Assembly: GCA_964403075.1 (NCBI GenBank)
Contig: CAYOEV010000001.1
Coordinates: 248,001-312,000 of the forward strand
Direction: 5' to 3'
DNA from: CAYOEV01 sp964403075
GTDB taxonomy: Bacteria; Bacteroidota; Bacteroidia; Cytophagales; Cyclobacteriaceae
Length of the DNA stretch: 64,000 nt
Under the pieces are notes generated by a model. That model was not told the DNA's origin. It ran no database searches and was given only the letters and a program-made list of their open reading frames with translations. Of the stretch, positions 36,511 to 44,585 are shown in pieces (position 1 is the stretch's first letter; every line of letters starts with the position of its first letter). The translations under genes were made by a program, and so were the position numbers.

Positions 36511-37395
36511 ATGATGTATCAGACCATAGACTTAAAATTTTTAGGATTGACCGAAGCAATTGCAAGTTTTATGATTGAGTCAGCGGACGGAATCATATTG
36601 ATTGAGACGGGACCATATAATACCTTGGCAATATTGGAAAAAGAGCTGGAAAAATACGGCCATAAGCTCAAAGACGTGAAGCATGTATTGTTAACCCACA
36701 TACATTTTGACCATGCCGGAGGGGCATGGAAATTGGCAGAATACGGAGCCAAAATCTACGTGCATCCTGCAGGCCTTTCACATATGTGCAATCCTGAAAA
36801 ACTTGTTGCATCGGCTACCAGAATCTATGGCGATGACATGGAAAGACTTTGGGGAAAGATGAGCGGGATACGCATGGAACAACTCATCGAGGTCATGGAT
36901 CAGCAAATATTACATCTAGGTGGTCATGACATAGAGGCTTTACACACGCCGGGCCATGCAACACATCACATCGCCTGGAAAATGGGAAAAACAATCTTCA
37001 GTGGTGACGTGGGAGGCGTAAAAATTGCTGGAGGACCTGTGGTGCCACCATGCCCTCCCCCAGACATCGATGTGGAGGACTGGCACAGTTCCATAGAAAA
37101 AATCCTAGCCTGTGAACCATCAGAATTGGTTCTTACACATTTTGGCCCAATCGCAAATCCTTTGTCGCACATGGAGTCGTTGAAGACAGAACTGAAAGCA
37201 TGGTCAGAATGGATTTTCGAACACATGAATAAAGTAAGCGACCAGGCCGAACTGACACAAAGGTTTCAAAAATTTACTGCAGAACGGATGAACTCAGCAG
37301 GAGTTGACCCTGGAACGGTGGAACGATATCACGCAGCTAATCCTTCGTGGATGAGCGTAGCCGGGCTGTGTCGTTACTGGAAAAAGAAGGGTTAA
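36511..37395 (+). CDS. MBL-fold metallo-hydrolase
   Basis: 294 residues. The metallo-beta-lactamase motif HIHFDHAGGAWKLA gives the HxHxDH zinc site. Further ligands are the histidine in ALHTPGHATHHIAWKMG, the aspartate in TIFSGDVGG and the histidine in LVLTHFGP. The N-terminal half is ordinary for the fold (IESADGIILIETGPYNTLAI). The substrate cannot be inferred; such enzymes include glyoxalase II relatives and lactonases. There is no signal peptide. It is divergent from the thioesterase gene and stands alone. The start is the ATG at 36511 or the next codon. Confidence 0.9.
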   Translation: MMYQTIDLKFLGLTEAIASFMIESADGIILIETGPYNTLAILEKELEKYGHKLKDVKHVLLTHIHFDHAGGAWKLAEYGAKIYVHPAGLSHMCNPEKLVASATRIYGDDMERLWGKMSGIRMEQLIEVMDQQILHLGGHDIEALHTPGHATHHIAWKMGKTIFSGDVGGVKIAGGPVVPPCPPPDIDVEDWHSSIEKILACEPSELVLTHFGPIANPLSHMESLKTELKAWSEWIFEHMNKVSDQAELTQRFQKFTAERMNSAGVDPGTVERYHAANPSWMSVAGLCRYWKKKG

Positions 37396-37490
37396 GAAAA
37401 AGAGGAAAATCCTTGATGTAGAGATAATCTGGTGGGTCAAGTTGTGATTGGCTAGCCGTCTTTATTTGCGTTGGAAAATGACCGTCAATC

Positions 37491-38318
37491 ATGTTAAAAT
37501 TTTTATCTCTAACACTTGCGCTGCTAGTGTTAAATTCATGTCAGTCCGGTACTGAGTCGTCCGAATACCAGCTGTCGATCACAGGTAGTGAATCGTTATA
37601 CAAAACCTTTGACGCGCTGAAGCGAGATTATGAAGGATTTCAGGACTCTATCAAAGTCGAATTGACAGGTGGAGGAAGCCGAAGAGGTTTGTTGTCAATT
37701 AAAGAAGGTAGTGCGGATGTAGGGCTCTCATCATTTCCTTTTGATTTGACGAAAGAACTTGGCGCAGGACATCTGGTAGAAGAAAAAGTTGTGGCTTATG
37801 ATGGAATAGTACTTGTTAATCATGAAGAGAACGTGATCACGAAGCTCACCAACGAAGAAATCAAGCAAATTTATAATGGGACAGTGACTAACTGGAGTCA
37901 ACTCGGCGGCCCGTCAGGAATAATTAAACCCATCATGCGTGACAGTAATTCTGGAACTCAAAGGTTCTTTATCGAATATTTTGGCATCGATCGTGTAGTG
38001 TCTAATGCGGTAGTTGCGGCAGATAATAGAACCATTGTAGAAAATATCTGGGATGATGCGAATGCCATTGGATTCATTGGTTTGTCATATTATTCCATTG
38101 GAGTTAAAGACTTATTCATACCAACCGAAGCAGGTGCAAACGAGTACATATCTCCCGTACATAAAAACATAGAAAGTGGTGCTTATCCGCTGCGCAGGGC
38201 GTTAAGAATTTACTATAAGGCTGATAGAAATCCAGGTCTTCAGGCCTTCCTTGATTACCTGAAAACAGACAGGGCACAACAGGTGATTGAAGGAGTGGGT
38301 CTTATACCGGCTAGATAA
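37491..38318 (+). CDS. PstS-like phosphate-binding lipoprotein
   Basis: 275 residues. The lipoprotein signal ends LVLNSC at cysteine 17. The mature part is a PstS-type solute-binding domain: SITGSESLYKTFDALKRDY, then GGGSRRGLLSIKEGSADVGL, LTNEEIKQIYNGTVTNWSQL, PIMRDSNSGTQRFFIEYFG and AIGFIGLSYYSI. The SGT segment is the usual phosphate-contacting motif. Normally such proteins feed PstCAB, but no transporter genes are near. A solitary copy could be a sensor or scavenging accessory, or the transporter may be elsewhere. Its end overlaps the opposing gene by 8 bases. Confidence 0.88.
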   Translation: MLKFLSLTLALLVLNSCQSGTESSEYQLSITGSESLYKTFDALKRDYEGFQDSIKVELTGGGSRRGLLSIKEGSADVGLSSFPFDLTKELGAGHLVEEKVVAYDGIVLVNHEENVITKLTNEEIKQIYNGTVTNWSQLGGPSGIIKPIMRDSNSGTQRFFIEYFGIDRVVSNAVVAADNRTIVENIWDDANAIGFIGLSYYSIGVKDLFIPTEAGANEYISPVHKNIESGAYPLRRALRIYYKADRNPGLQAFLDYLKTDRAQQVIEGVGLIPAR

Positions 38319-38850
38319 GTAAAGGACGGGGTGGTGTAGGTGCCATCAGGCTGGGATCCGGACTAAAGTGTTTATTAAAAAAACCGTCCAAGTTATCACT
38401 GGTGGCTTTTGACAGCAAAGGCAGTAACTCATCGATGACCTCCCCGCTGATCATGTAAGGGGGCTGTATCTCTGATAAATGGGCTCCCTGGCAAAGCGCG
38501 TATAATTGATATTCTTCACATTCTTCACGGCTCTTCTTACTTACCAGGCAATGGTCAATTCCTACAGCCATGTGGTTTTCGGAATCGAAATGCTCCATGA
38601 AATAAGTATGTATGGCCTGAAGTGACTGCGAGGACAGGTTTTTTTTCATCTCGTCCACGCAAACAAGACAAATGGCATAATCAAAGATGACATCGGTTGC
38701 GTTGAAACCTCGATAATTACGGACTGATTTTTCGATCATATAATCCACGTCATCCGTAAGCAAGCGCTCGCATTCAATGCATTGGGTAAATGGTGCACCG
38801 GTATCAAATGAATAAAACTCTTTAGGTATGTCCTGTAGTTTTTGTCCCAT
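38311..38850 (-). CDS. Conserved hypothetical protein with cysteine pairs
   Basis: 179 residues, no signal peptide or membrane segment. A pair in TQCIECERLL (near 24-27) and another in YAICLVCVDEM suggest a bound metal such as zinc. A further two Cys occur in IDHCLVSKKSREECEEYQLY. I do not recognise a named family. It is the last gene of a minus-strand series after the tandem-repeat and barrel-like proteins and starts one base after the latter's stop. The end is proline-rich (SLMAPTPPRPLLI) and overlaps pstS-like on the other strand. Confidence 0.7.
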   Translation of the reverse strand: MGQKLQDIPKEFYSFDTGAPFTQCIECERLLTDDVDYMIEKSVRNYRGFNATDVIFDYAICLVCVDEMKKNLSSQSLQAIHTYFMEHFDSENHMAVGIDHCLVSKKSREECEEYQLYALCQGAHLSEIQPPYMISGEVIDELLPLLSKATSDNLDGFFNKHFSPDPSLMAPTPPRPLLI

Positions 38851-38851
38851 A

Positions 38852-39559
38852 TTATTTTCTTCTACCCCAAAATAGCGTGATAAATGCGGAGGGGAAAACG
38901 GAGCGGTTATCCTGGGTGGGAATTAGTTCAATCTCCCGGTTAAAGGCTTCCATCATGGCGCCAGTCTCAACACCGGCCACGCTGTTTTTAAACGCACCAA
39001 ACTCGAAGGATACGCTGATTTTGATATTTACTCCGTAAGCCAATTTCGATTGACCAATGCCCTGGAGTAAGCGACCCGGCCCCAAAATATCCGAGAAGGG
39101 TGAGGTATATATTTCCGGGTCATAAGGACGGTACTCACCATCTCCTATCTGTATGAAATAAGGGGCCACCAAACCGAAGGAGGGGCCTATGCTGCCACCA
39201 GCATTGATTTGTACACCTTGTTGCTTGTCTTTAAGAAAAAAGATTTTCTCACGACCATATTGAAGGCGAACGGAATAGAGGTAGTTTGTTTTCCCAAAAA
39301 TAAAGGTGGATCCCTGTATCGATGGATAACGGTATTCTTTCGGATGCTTTACATTGATAAGCTCAAAACCAATGGTCTGATAGACGTCATCAGATTGTTG
39401 CAAAGACCATTTGAAAATAACACCACCAATAAAACCGCCATTGCTATTCCAATTGATACCCCAAATAAATTCACGCGAGTAGGAATAGTCTTCTTCCAAC
39501 TGACCGTATGAAGAAATGATGAGGCCGGAAAAAAGAAAAATCAGAAGGAGCTTTTTCAT
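38852..39559 (-). CDS. Secreted outer-membrane beta-barrel-like protein
   Basis: 235 residues with a signal peptide (MKKLLLIFLFSGLIISSYGQ). The mature part alternates aromatic and hydrophobic strands with charged turns (GGFIGGVIFKWSLQQSDDVY, LYSVRLQYGREKIFFLKDKQ, YGVNIKISVSFEFGAFKNSV) and ends FITLFWGRRK. This fits a small outer-membrane barrel of a family common in Bacteroidota, without a known function. It lies 25 bases after the tandem-repeat protein gene and one base before the next gene, so the three are probably one transcript. Confidence 0.7.
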   Translation of the reverse strand: MKKLLLIFLFSGLIISSYGQLEEDYSYSREFIWGINWNSNGGFIGGVIFKWSLQQSDDVYQTIGFELINVKHPKEYRYPSIQGSTFIFGKTNYLYSVRLQYGREKIFFLKDKQQGVQINAGGSIGPSFGLVAPYFIQIGDGEYRPYDPEIYTSPFSDILGPGRLLQGIGQSKLAYGVNIKISVSFEFGAFKNSVAGVETGAMMEAFNREIELIPTQDNRSVFPSAFITLFWGRRK

Positions 39560-39584
39560 TTATTATATGTAAAACGTGCACCGC

Positions 39585-40757
39585 TCAATTCTGTTCGTCG
39601 GATTCGGCGTTTGGATGACTTTTTCTTGTCGATGACCGCTCTTTACGGTTCGGCTCCCACAGGTCTTTCTCACCCTTGTCAAAATTTGGTTTTTTTCCTT
39701 TCTTTTTCAAACGTTTGAATCGACGCAACGCTGTGGCTCGTTTTTTATAATACCTATTGTCCCGAAGTTTCACTTGATAGGCACCTTCAAAGTTGGCCAT
39801 TTTTAATTTGGCTAAATCATCTTTTAGGTTTTGAATGGGTCGAATCGGGATTTTCCAAAGACCTTGATAATCACCCACCCATGCATCGTATGGCCTGGCT
39901 TGATCTTTCAAGCGTTCATTAATGTCAAAACGGTGCTTGAAGATAGAATACCGCGGGCGCACTTGGTAGCGAGCATTTTTCCAGGGAGATGGCGGCGAGT
40001 ATCTTGGGTTTACCCGAAAACGTGACTGGCGAAAGGGGCTCCCCTCTGAATATCGGGGATTCACCCTATATCTGGCGCCAATGAACGGCGAAGGAGGCGA
40101 GTACCTTGGATTCACGGCATACTGAGCTCCGCGAAACGGAGAGGGGGGCGAGTACCTCGGGGTGACGGTAAATTTAGCCCCTCGAAACGGAGAGGAAGGG
40201 GAATACCTTGGTGTAATTGCAAATTTGGCTCCACGAAATGGTGACGGGGGTGAATATCTTGGCGAGGGCTGGAATTTGGCATTGCGGAATGGGGAAGGGG
40301 GTGAATATCGCGGAGACGGCCGATATGACGAACCTCTAATTGGTGAGGGAAGCGAATATCTTGGATTACGGGCGAAACTTTTGCGATCAAACGGTGAAGG
40401 GGGCGAATACCTTGGTTGAGCATTGTATGAGGCACCTGTAAAGGGATTACCAACGGAAAAGCGAGGCTGAACACCTTTTACCCGGCCGGTAGATGGACGT
40501 TCGGAATATCTGGGCGGATTGAATTTGCGTGAAGTAAAGGCAGTTTTTTGCGAAGTTCGTGGCACTATCTGGGGCTGATCGCTAAACGGTGCCCCTTGGC
40601 TTTTCCCTGTTTTGGGCCGGAAAAATAGAAATCCTTTCCGCTGAACCTTACTTGTTTTGAGTTTGGCCTTGGAGTCATCAATGATTTGTCCATAGACGCT
40701 TACGGACGATGCGGCTATGGTTAAAACAAAAAACGAAAAAACAAAAAAATTTTTCAA
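39585..40757 (-). CDS. Secreted tandem-repeat protein, 17-residue PRYSPPSPF repeats
   Basis: 390 residues from a TTG at 40757, chosen because it gives a clean signal peptide (MKNFFVFSFFVLTIAASSVS); another TTG lies six codons upstream. The centre holds ten 17-residue units of consensus xPRYSPPSPFRGAxYxV. The unit is rich in Pro, Ser, Tyr and Arg. The following C-terminal region is very basic (RRFKRLKKKGKKP) and ends acidic (NAESDEQN). No sorting domain is seen. I know no characterised homologue. The basic, aromatic repeat could bind an acidic polymer or surface, but that is inference. It may share a transcript with the barrel-like protein downstream. Confidence 0.75.
   Translation of the reverse strand: MKNFFVFSFFVLTIAASSVSVYGQIIDDSKAKLKTSKVQRKGFLFFRPKTGKSQGAPFSDQPQIVPRTSQKTAFTSRKFNPPRYSERPSTGRVKGVQPRFSVGNPFTGASYNAQPRYSPPSPFDRKSFARNPRYSLPSPIRGSSYRPSPRYSPPSPFRNAKFQPSPRYSPPSPFRGAKFAITPRYSPSSPFRGAKFTVTPRYSPPSPFRGAQYAVNPRYSPPSPFIGARYRVNPRYSEGSPFRQSRFRVNPRYSPPSPWKNARYQVRPRYSIFKHRFDINERLKDQARPYDAWVGDYQGLWKIPIRPIQNLKDDLAKLKMANFEGAYQVKLRDNRYYKKRATALRRFKRLKKKGKKPNFDKGEKDLWEPNRKERSSTRKSHPNAESDEQN
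39960..40469 (-). repeat. Tandem array of ten 51-base coding repeats
   Basis: Ten in-frame 17-codon units, the central ones most alike (PRYSPPSPFRGAK/Q) and the ends more diverged (QPRFSVGNPF first, NPRYSPPSPW last), followed by a partial eleventh start RPRYS. Edges are computed from the protein repeat. Confidence 0.92.
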
Positions 40758-40810
40758 AACACCCGTTTCTACCAAAGATCAGCAATCTTCCGATGGCATC
40801 AAATTTACTG

Positions 40811-42787
40811 TTAATAGTTGTGGAGTTCCACCAACTTTTCTTTCAACCTTTTTTTTGGTAAAAAATTGTCTTCGAGTGGTTTGGCAAAAGGAACAGGGGT
40901 ATCCAGACTGCCCAGACGAAAAACGGGAGCATCTAGGAACTCAAAGCAATGGGTCATGATTTGAGCGGCTATTTCCCCACCAATGCCACCAGTAAGGGTG
41001 TCTTCGTGAAGTACCAGCACCTTGCCACATTTTTTAGCAGAGGCATAAACAAGTGCATCATCCCAAGGTAGCAGACTGAGTAAATCAACTATTTCAATTT
41101 CGAAAGGCAGATCTTTAGCAACCTCCAGTGCCCAATGTACACCAAGACCATAAGAGACGACGGTTATATCTGTTCCATTTCGCCGGATGATCCCTTTGCC
41201 GATTTCAAGCGCATAGGGATGCGTGGGTACTTCTCCTTCGATGGACCGATAGAGCGCCTTATGCTCAAAAAACAAGACAGGATTGGCATCAGCAATGGAA
41301 GCCATTAGCAGGCCTTTGGCATCAAGCGGATGCGAGGGGTAGACAATTTTTAAACCGGGGACATGAAAAAACCAAGCTTCGGTAGACTGTGAATGAAAAG
41401 GGCCGGCCCCAACTCCCGCACCAGTGGGCATCCGAATCACCACATCTGCGGGAGCACCCCACCGGTAGTGTATTTTTGCAAGATTATTGACGATCTGATT
41501 AAAACCGCAGCTCACAAAATCGGCAAATTGCATCTCCACCACAGACTTTATTCCCGCGATGCTCAGCCCGAGGGCCGCGCCGATAATTGCGGACTCACAT
41601 ATGGGCGTATTGCGAATGCGCGAGGCACCGAATTTTTCCAGGAAACCTTCGGAAATTTTAAAGACGCCACCATAATCGGCGATGTCCTGTCCCATAAATA
41701 TCATATCATCAAACTTTTCAAGCGACTGCTGCAAACCCTCGGAGATGGCATCCACGAAGCGAAGTGTTTGGCTAAGACCGGTGGTGTCATTTGGGGAGGA
41801 TAAATCAATGGGCAGGTGTTGATGAACCGAAGCAAGTTCAAAGCCAGGATCGCTATGGATGGGGTCAAGGTCAAAAGCAGCTCGAATTGCGGCAGCAATA
41901 GTGGATTTTAACTCATCACGAATATCGGTGAGCTCCTCGGCATCCATACGCGTACCAAGAAAAGATTCATAATTGGAAATGGGATCTTTGGCAGCCCAGT
42001 GATCCATCAGCTCTTTCGGTACATACTTGGTACCGGAAGCCTCTTCATGCCCTCTCATGCGGAAGGTACGGGCCTCGAATATTACCGGTCTTGGATTTAT
42101 GCGTATATCGCTGGCAAGTGGCGCAAGGGTGTTCAATACCTCCAGGATGTTATTGCCTTCGACGCTGTAGGCCTCAATACCATAGGCCGGACCCTTGACG
42201 GTAAAAGAGTCGAAGTTGAATTGCTGACTGCTGGGTGTGGACAGACCATAACCATTGTTTTCAATAATAAAAATCACAGGAAGTTGCCATACGGCTGCAA
42301 CATTGACAGCTTCATGAAAATCACCCTCGCTGGTGCCCCCATCTCCACTAAACACAAAACAGGCCTTTCGTTCATCGCGTAACAAGTGAGACAGGGCCAG
42401 CCCATCAGCTACTCCGAGCTGCGCGCCCAGATGCGAAATCATGCCGACAATGCGATGATTTAGCGAACCGAAATGAAAGCTTCTATCACGGCCCATGGTA
42501 AAACCTTCAGCTTTTCCCTGGAACTGAGCAAACAGCCGCTTAAGCGGGACACCCCTGCTGGTGAAAACACCCAGGTTCCTGTGCATGGGCAATAGGTACT
42601 CATCAGGTTGGGCCGCTAGAGCTACGCCAACAGATATGGCTTCCTGACCAATACCTGAAAACCATTTACTGATTTTGCCCTGACGCAATAGAATCAGCAT
42701 TTTTTCTTCTATCAGGCGTGGCATAAGTAGGTGACGGTATATGTCAAGCAACTCTGCCCGATTGCGGTTTTGGGGATCGAAGTTCAT
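40811..42787 (-). CDS. 2-oxoacid dehydrogenase E1, fused alpha and beta subunits
   Basis: 658 residues. The N-terminal half (to about 330) is an E1 alpha subunit with the thiamine-diphosphate motif GDGGTSEGDFHEAVNVAA and later IIENNGYGLSTP (the GDG-x-NN pattern). The C-terminal half is an E1 beta transketolase-like subunit (IFMGQDIADYGGVFKISEGF, RIRNTPICESAIIGAALGLS, VVIRMPTGAGVGAGPFHSQS). Such fusions are common in Bacteroidota, usually assigned to branched-chain 2-oxoacid dehydrogenase. The exact substrate is inferred only from that pattern. No E2 or E3 gene is near. It is divergent from ispF with a 41-base gap. Confidence 0.92.
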   Translation of the reverse strand: MNFDPQNRNRAELLDIYRHLLMPRLIEEKMLILLRQGKISKWFSGIGQEAISVGVALAAQPDEYLLPMHRNLGVFTSRGVPLKRLFAQFQGKAEGFTMGRDRSFHFGSLNHRIVGMISHLGAQLGVADGLALSHLLRDERKACFVFSGDGGTSEGDFHEAVNVAAVWQLPVIFIIENNGYGLSTPSSQQFNFDSFTVKGPAYGIEAYSVEGNNILEVLNTLAPLASDIRINPRPVIFEARTFRMRGHEEASGTKYVPKELMDHWAAKDPISNYESFLGTRMDAEELTDIRDELKSTIAAAIRAAFDLDPIHSDPGFELASVHQHLPIDLSSPNDTTGLSQTLRFVDAISEGLQQSLEKFDDMIFMGQDIADYGGVFKISEGFLEKFGASRIRNTPICESAIIGAALGLSIAGIKSVVEMQFADFVSCGFNQIVNNLAKIHYRWGAPADVVIRMPTGAGVGAGPFHSQSTEAWFFHVPGLKIVYPSHPLDAKGLLMASIADANPVLFFEHKALYRSIEGEVPTHPYALEIGKGIIRRNGTDITVVSYGLGVHWALEVAKDLPFEIEIVDLLSLLPWDDALVYASAKKCGKVLVLHEDTLTGGIGGEIAAQIMTHCFEFLDAPVFRLGSLDTPVPFAKPLEDNFLPKKRLKEKLVELHNY

Positions 42788-42803
42788 GTCAAGCGAATTA
42801 AGC

Positions 42804-42811
42804 TATTTTTG
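42804..42811 (+). promoter_or_regulatory. -7 promoter element (TATTTTTG) for ispF
   Basis: Exact TAnnTTTG match ending 17 bases before the ispF ATG, within the divergent gap with the fused E1 gene. Confidence 0.55.
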
Positions 42812-42828
42812 ACTATTCAATAAGTGAT

Positions 42829-43314
42829 ATGACACCAAACATTCGAATAGGGTATGGGTATGACGTGCATCAGTTGGCCACTGGTAAAGAACTGTGGTTA
42901 GGAGGATTGCTGATTCCCTATGACAAAGGAGCCGTTGGGCACTCGGATGCGGATGTCTTGCTTCATGTGATATGCGATGCGCTGCTGGGCGCTGCTGCAC
43001 TTCGGGACATTGGCTACCATTTTTCAGATCAGGATCCCGCATTCAAAGGGATTGACAGTAAAATATTACTTGCTCGAGTGATGGACATGCTGAGAAAGAA
43101 TACTTGGGAAGTGGGGAACATTGATGCCACCATTTGTCTTGAGCAGCCAAAAATCAATCCCTACGTACCGGAGATGATTCAGAAGATAGCTGAAGTGATG
43201 TTGGTAACGCCGGGCGCCATTTCAATTAAAGCCACCACCACAGAAAAACTGGGTTTTATCGGCAAGGGTGAGGGCATTTCAGCACATGCTGTTGCCCTGA
43301 TCTATAGCACGTAA
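42829..43314 (+). CDS. ispF: 2-C-methyl-D-erythritol 2,4-cyclodiphosphate synthase
   Basis: 161 residues, typical length. The zinc ligands appear in GYGYDVHQL (Asp and His) and in the segment GHSDADVLLHVICDALLGAA. Further family motifs are DIGYHFSDQDPAFKGIDSKI and ISIKATTTEKLGFIGKGEGI. IspF makes the cyclic diphosphate intermediate of the non-mevalonate isoprenoid pathway, so this organism uses the MEP route. It stands alone, with a good -7 element upstream and a gene-free stretch after it. Confidence 0.97.
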   Translation: MTPNIRIGYGYDVHQLATGKELWLGGLLIPYDKGAVGHSDADVLLHVICDALLGAAALRDIGYHFSDQDPAFKGIDSKILLARVMDMLRKNTWEVGNIDATICLEQPKINPYVPEMIQKIAEVMLVTPGAISIKATTTEKLGFIGKGEGISAHAVALIYST

Positions 43315-43654
43315 GATTACTCATACCTCGGATGGCTAGCCACTTTTGTTCTGGTTGGTGATATGAATCCCTACCTTGGTTAATTACGACATGGTAGCAC
43401 TGACAAGTCAGGTAATTAAAGAACGGCAGGCTTAGATTATAAATAGATGTTGCGCGTATCGCGGGATGTATCGGAGGTAGGGATAAATCTAGCCTTCCTC
43501 ATACTTCGGGCATTGTTCCAAAAGAACGCTTTAACGCCATTTTAAGTGGTGGCAAGTCCCCCATGTCGATACCAATTGGGTTTGAATAGGGTGAATTAAA
43601 ATTTAAAGATGCTTCGTGACATTGGTTAAAAGGAAACATCTCATGGCATAAAAA
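43315..43654. other. Gene-free stretch between ispF and the DUF4249 gene
   Basis: 340 bases between two convergent genes. I find no open frame of useful length, no tRNA-like fold, no strong hairpin with a T tract and no repeat. It could be a decayed gene or spacer. Confidence 0.5.
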
Positions 43655-44584
43655 CTAATCCACCGAGCGAATGGCGTCTTCAGAAATTTTGCGACCGAGG
43701 CTGCTGACGGCAGAAGCGCAAAAAAAACCGACGACCTGTTCTTTCGTATTTGACGAAATGATATTGCTGCTTACATTGGCGAGTGGTACAGCGAAAAGTT
43801 CGGCAAATCCTCCCGGTCTATCTGTTTGTATAATGACTTGGTTCAGAAAGAAAAAGGCTTCCGGTGTAATGGAGTTTAACTCCACATAAACGGAATCTTC
43901 TGCATCCAATTCAAAAGGGGGTAGGAAATTGTCGTTTTCATCCGTATTGATTGGATTAATTCCATCGCGAATGGGCTGAATGAAGACCAGGCCGTCAGCA
44001 TTACCATCTTCTGAAAAAGCACCATCAAAAGAAATGTTAATTTCTGAGGGTTTATTGTTAGGGATGCCGTTTTTCCAACTCTTGATCCAGTAAGCATCAC
44101 CGATTCCTTCGACATCGCGCGCCCAAAATTCGGCAAAGTAAGATTCGGGGAAGAAATCACCTTGCGCCTCTTCAAACCGAAAGGTGATGCTGTCAATACG
44201 TGGAACACGTCCCATCCGACTGGTAGCCGTGTAGCGGGTTTCACCTAACTGAATATCCAAGTAGTATAGGTTGCCAATTGTACCAAAAGAATCGACCTGA
44301 GAGATTGGCTCCCATATGTACTCACCGGGGGCATTTTCAGTGAAGTTAAAAACATTATTGTCTTCGTCAGTGACCCTTACAACCGCACTACTTACTCCAT
44401 CGAGTGAAGAGTTGTCGAAATAATCTTGGGTGCGGGAAATAAAAATGCGTTGTGTTTCGGCTGTTCGATAAAGCCAGGCGTCAATGGCAATCAGCGGCAC
44501 GGAATCGGCGGTGTTTACGGCAATCTCATCCTCACAAGCATAAGCGAGGCATCCCACGAGGAACAAGGCAAAAATTGGCTTCAT
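43655..44584 (-). CDS. DUF4249 family lipoprotein
   Basis: 309 residues. The signal ends VGCLAYAC, with the lipobox cysteine at 17. The mature start DEIAVNTADSVPLIAIDAWL matches the family opening, where a short leader precedes an Ig-like fold (VSSAVVRVTDEDNNVFNFTE, GEYIWEPISQVDSF). The C-terminus (GFFCASAVSSLGRKI) is also typical. DUF4249 proteins are usually encoded directly after a TonB-dependent receptor, as here (1-base gap), and are thought to work with it at the outer membrane. The substrate is unknown. Confidence 0.88.
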   Translation of the reverse strand: MKPIFALFLVGCLAYACEDEIAVNTADSVPLIAIDAWLYRTAETQRIFISRTQDYFDNSSLDGVSSAVVRVTDEDNNVFNFTENAPGEYIWEPISQVDSFGTIGNLYYLDIQLGETRYTATSRMGRVPRIDSITFRFEEAQGDFFPESYFAEFWARDVEGIGDAYWIKSWKNGIPNNKPSEINISFDGAFSEDGNADGLVFIQPIRDGINPINTDENDNFLPPFELDAEDSVYVELNSITPEAFFFLNQVIIQTDRPGGFAELFAVPLANVSSNIISSNTKEQVVGFFCASAVSSLGRKISEDAIRSVD

Positions 44585-44585
44585 A

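Noticed and set aside
39960..40469. CRISPR-like array of regularly spaced repeats
   Set aside because: The 51-base period is coding, in frame, without unique spacers, and no cas genes are near. It is a protein repeat.
43315..43654. Hidden RNA gene or small protein in the gap after ispF
   Set aside because: I found no cloverleaf, no strong hairpin with T tract and no start with a plausible coding stretch.
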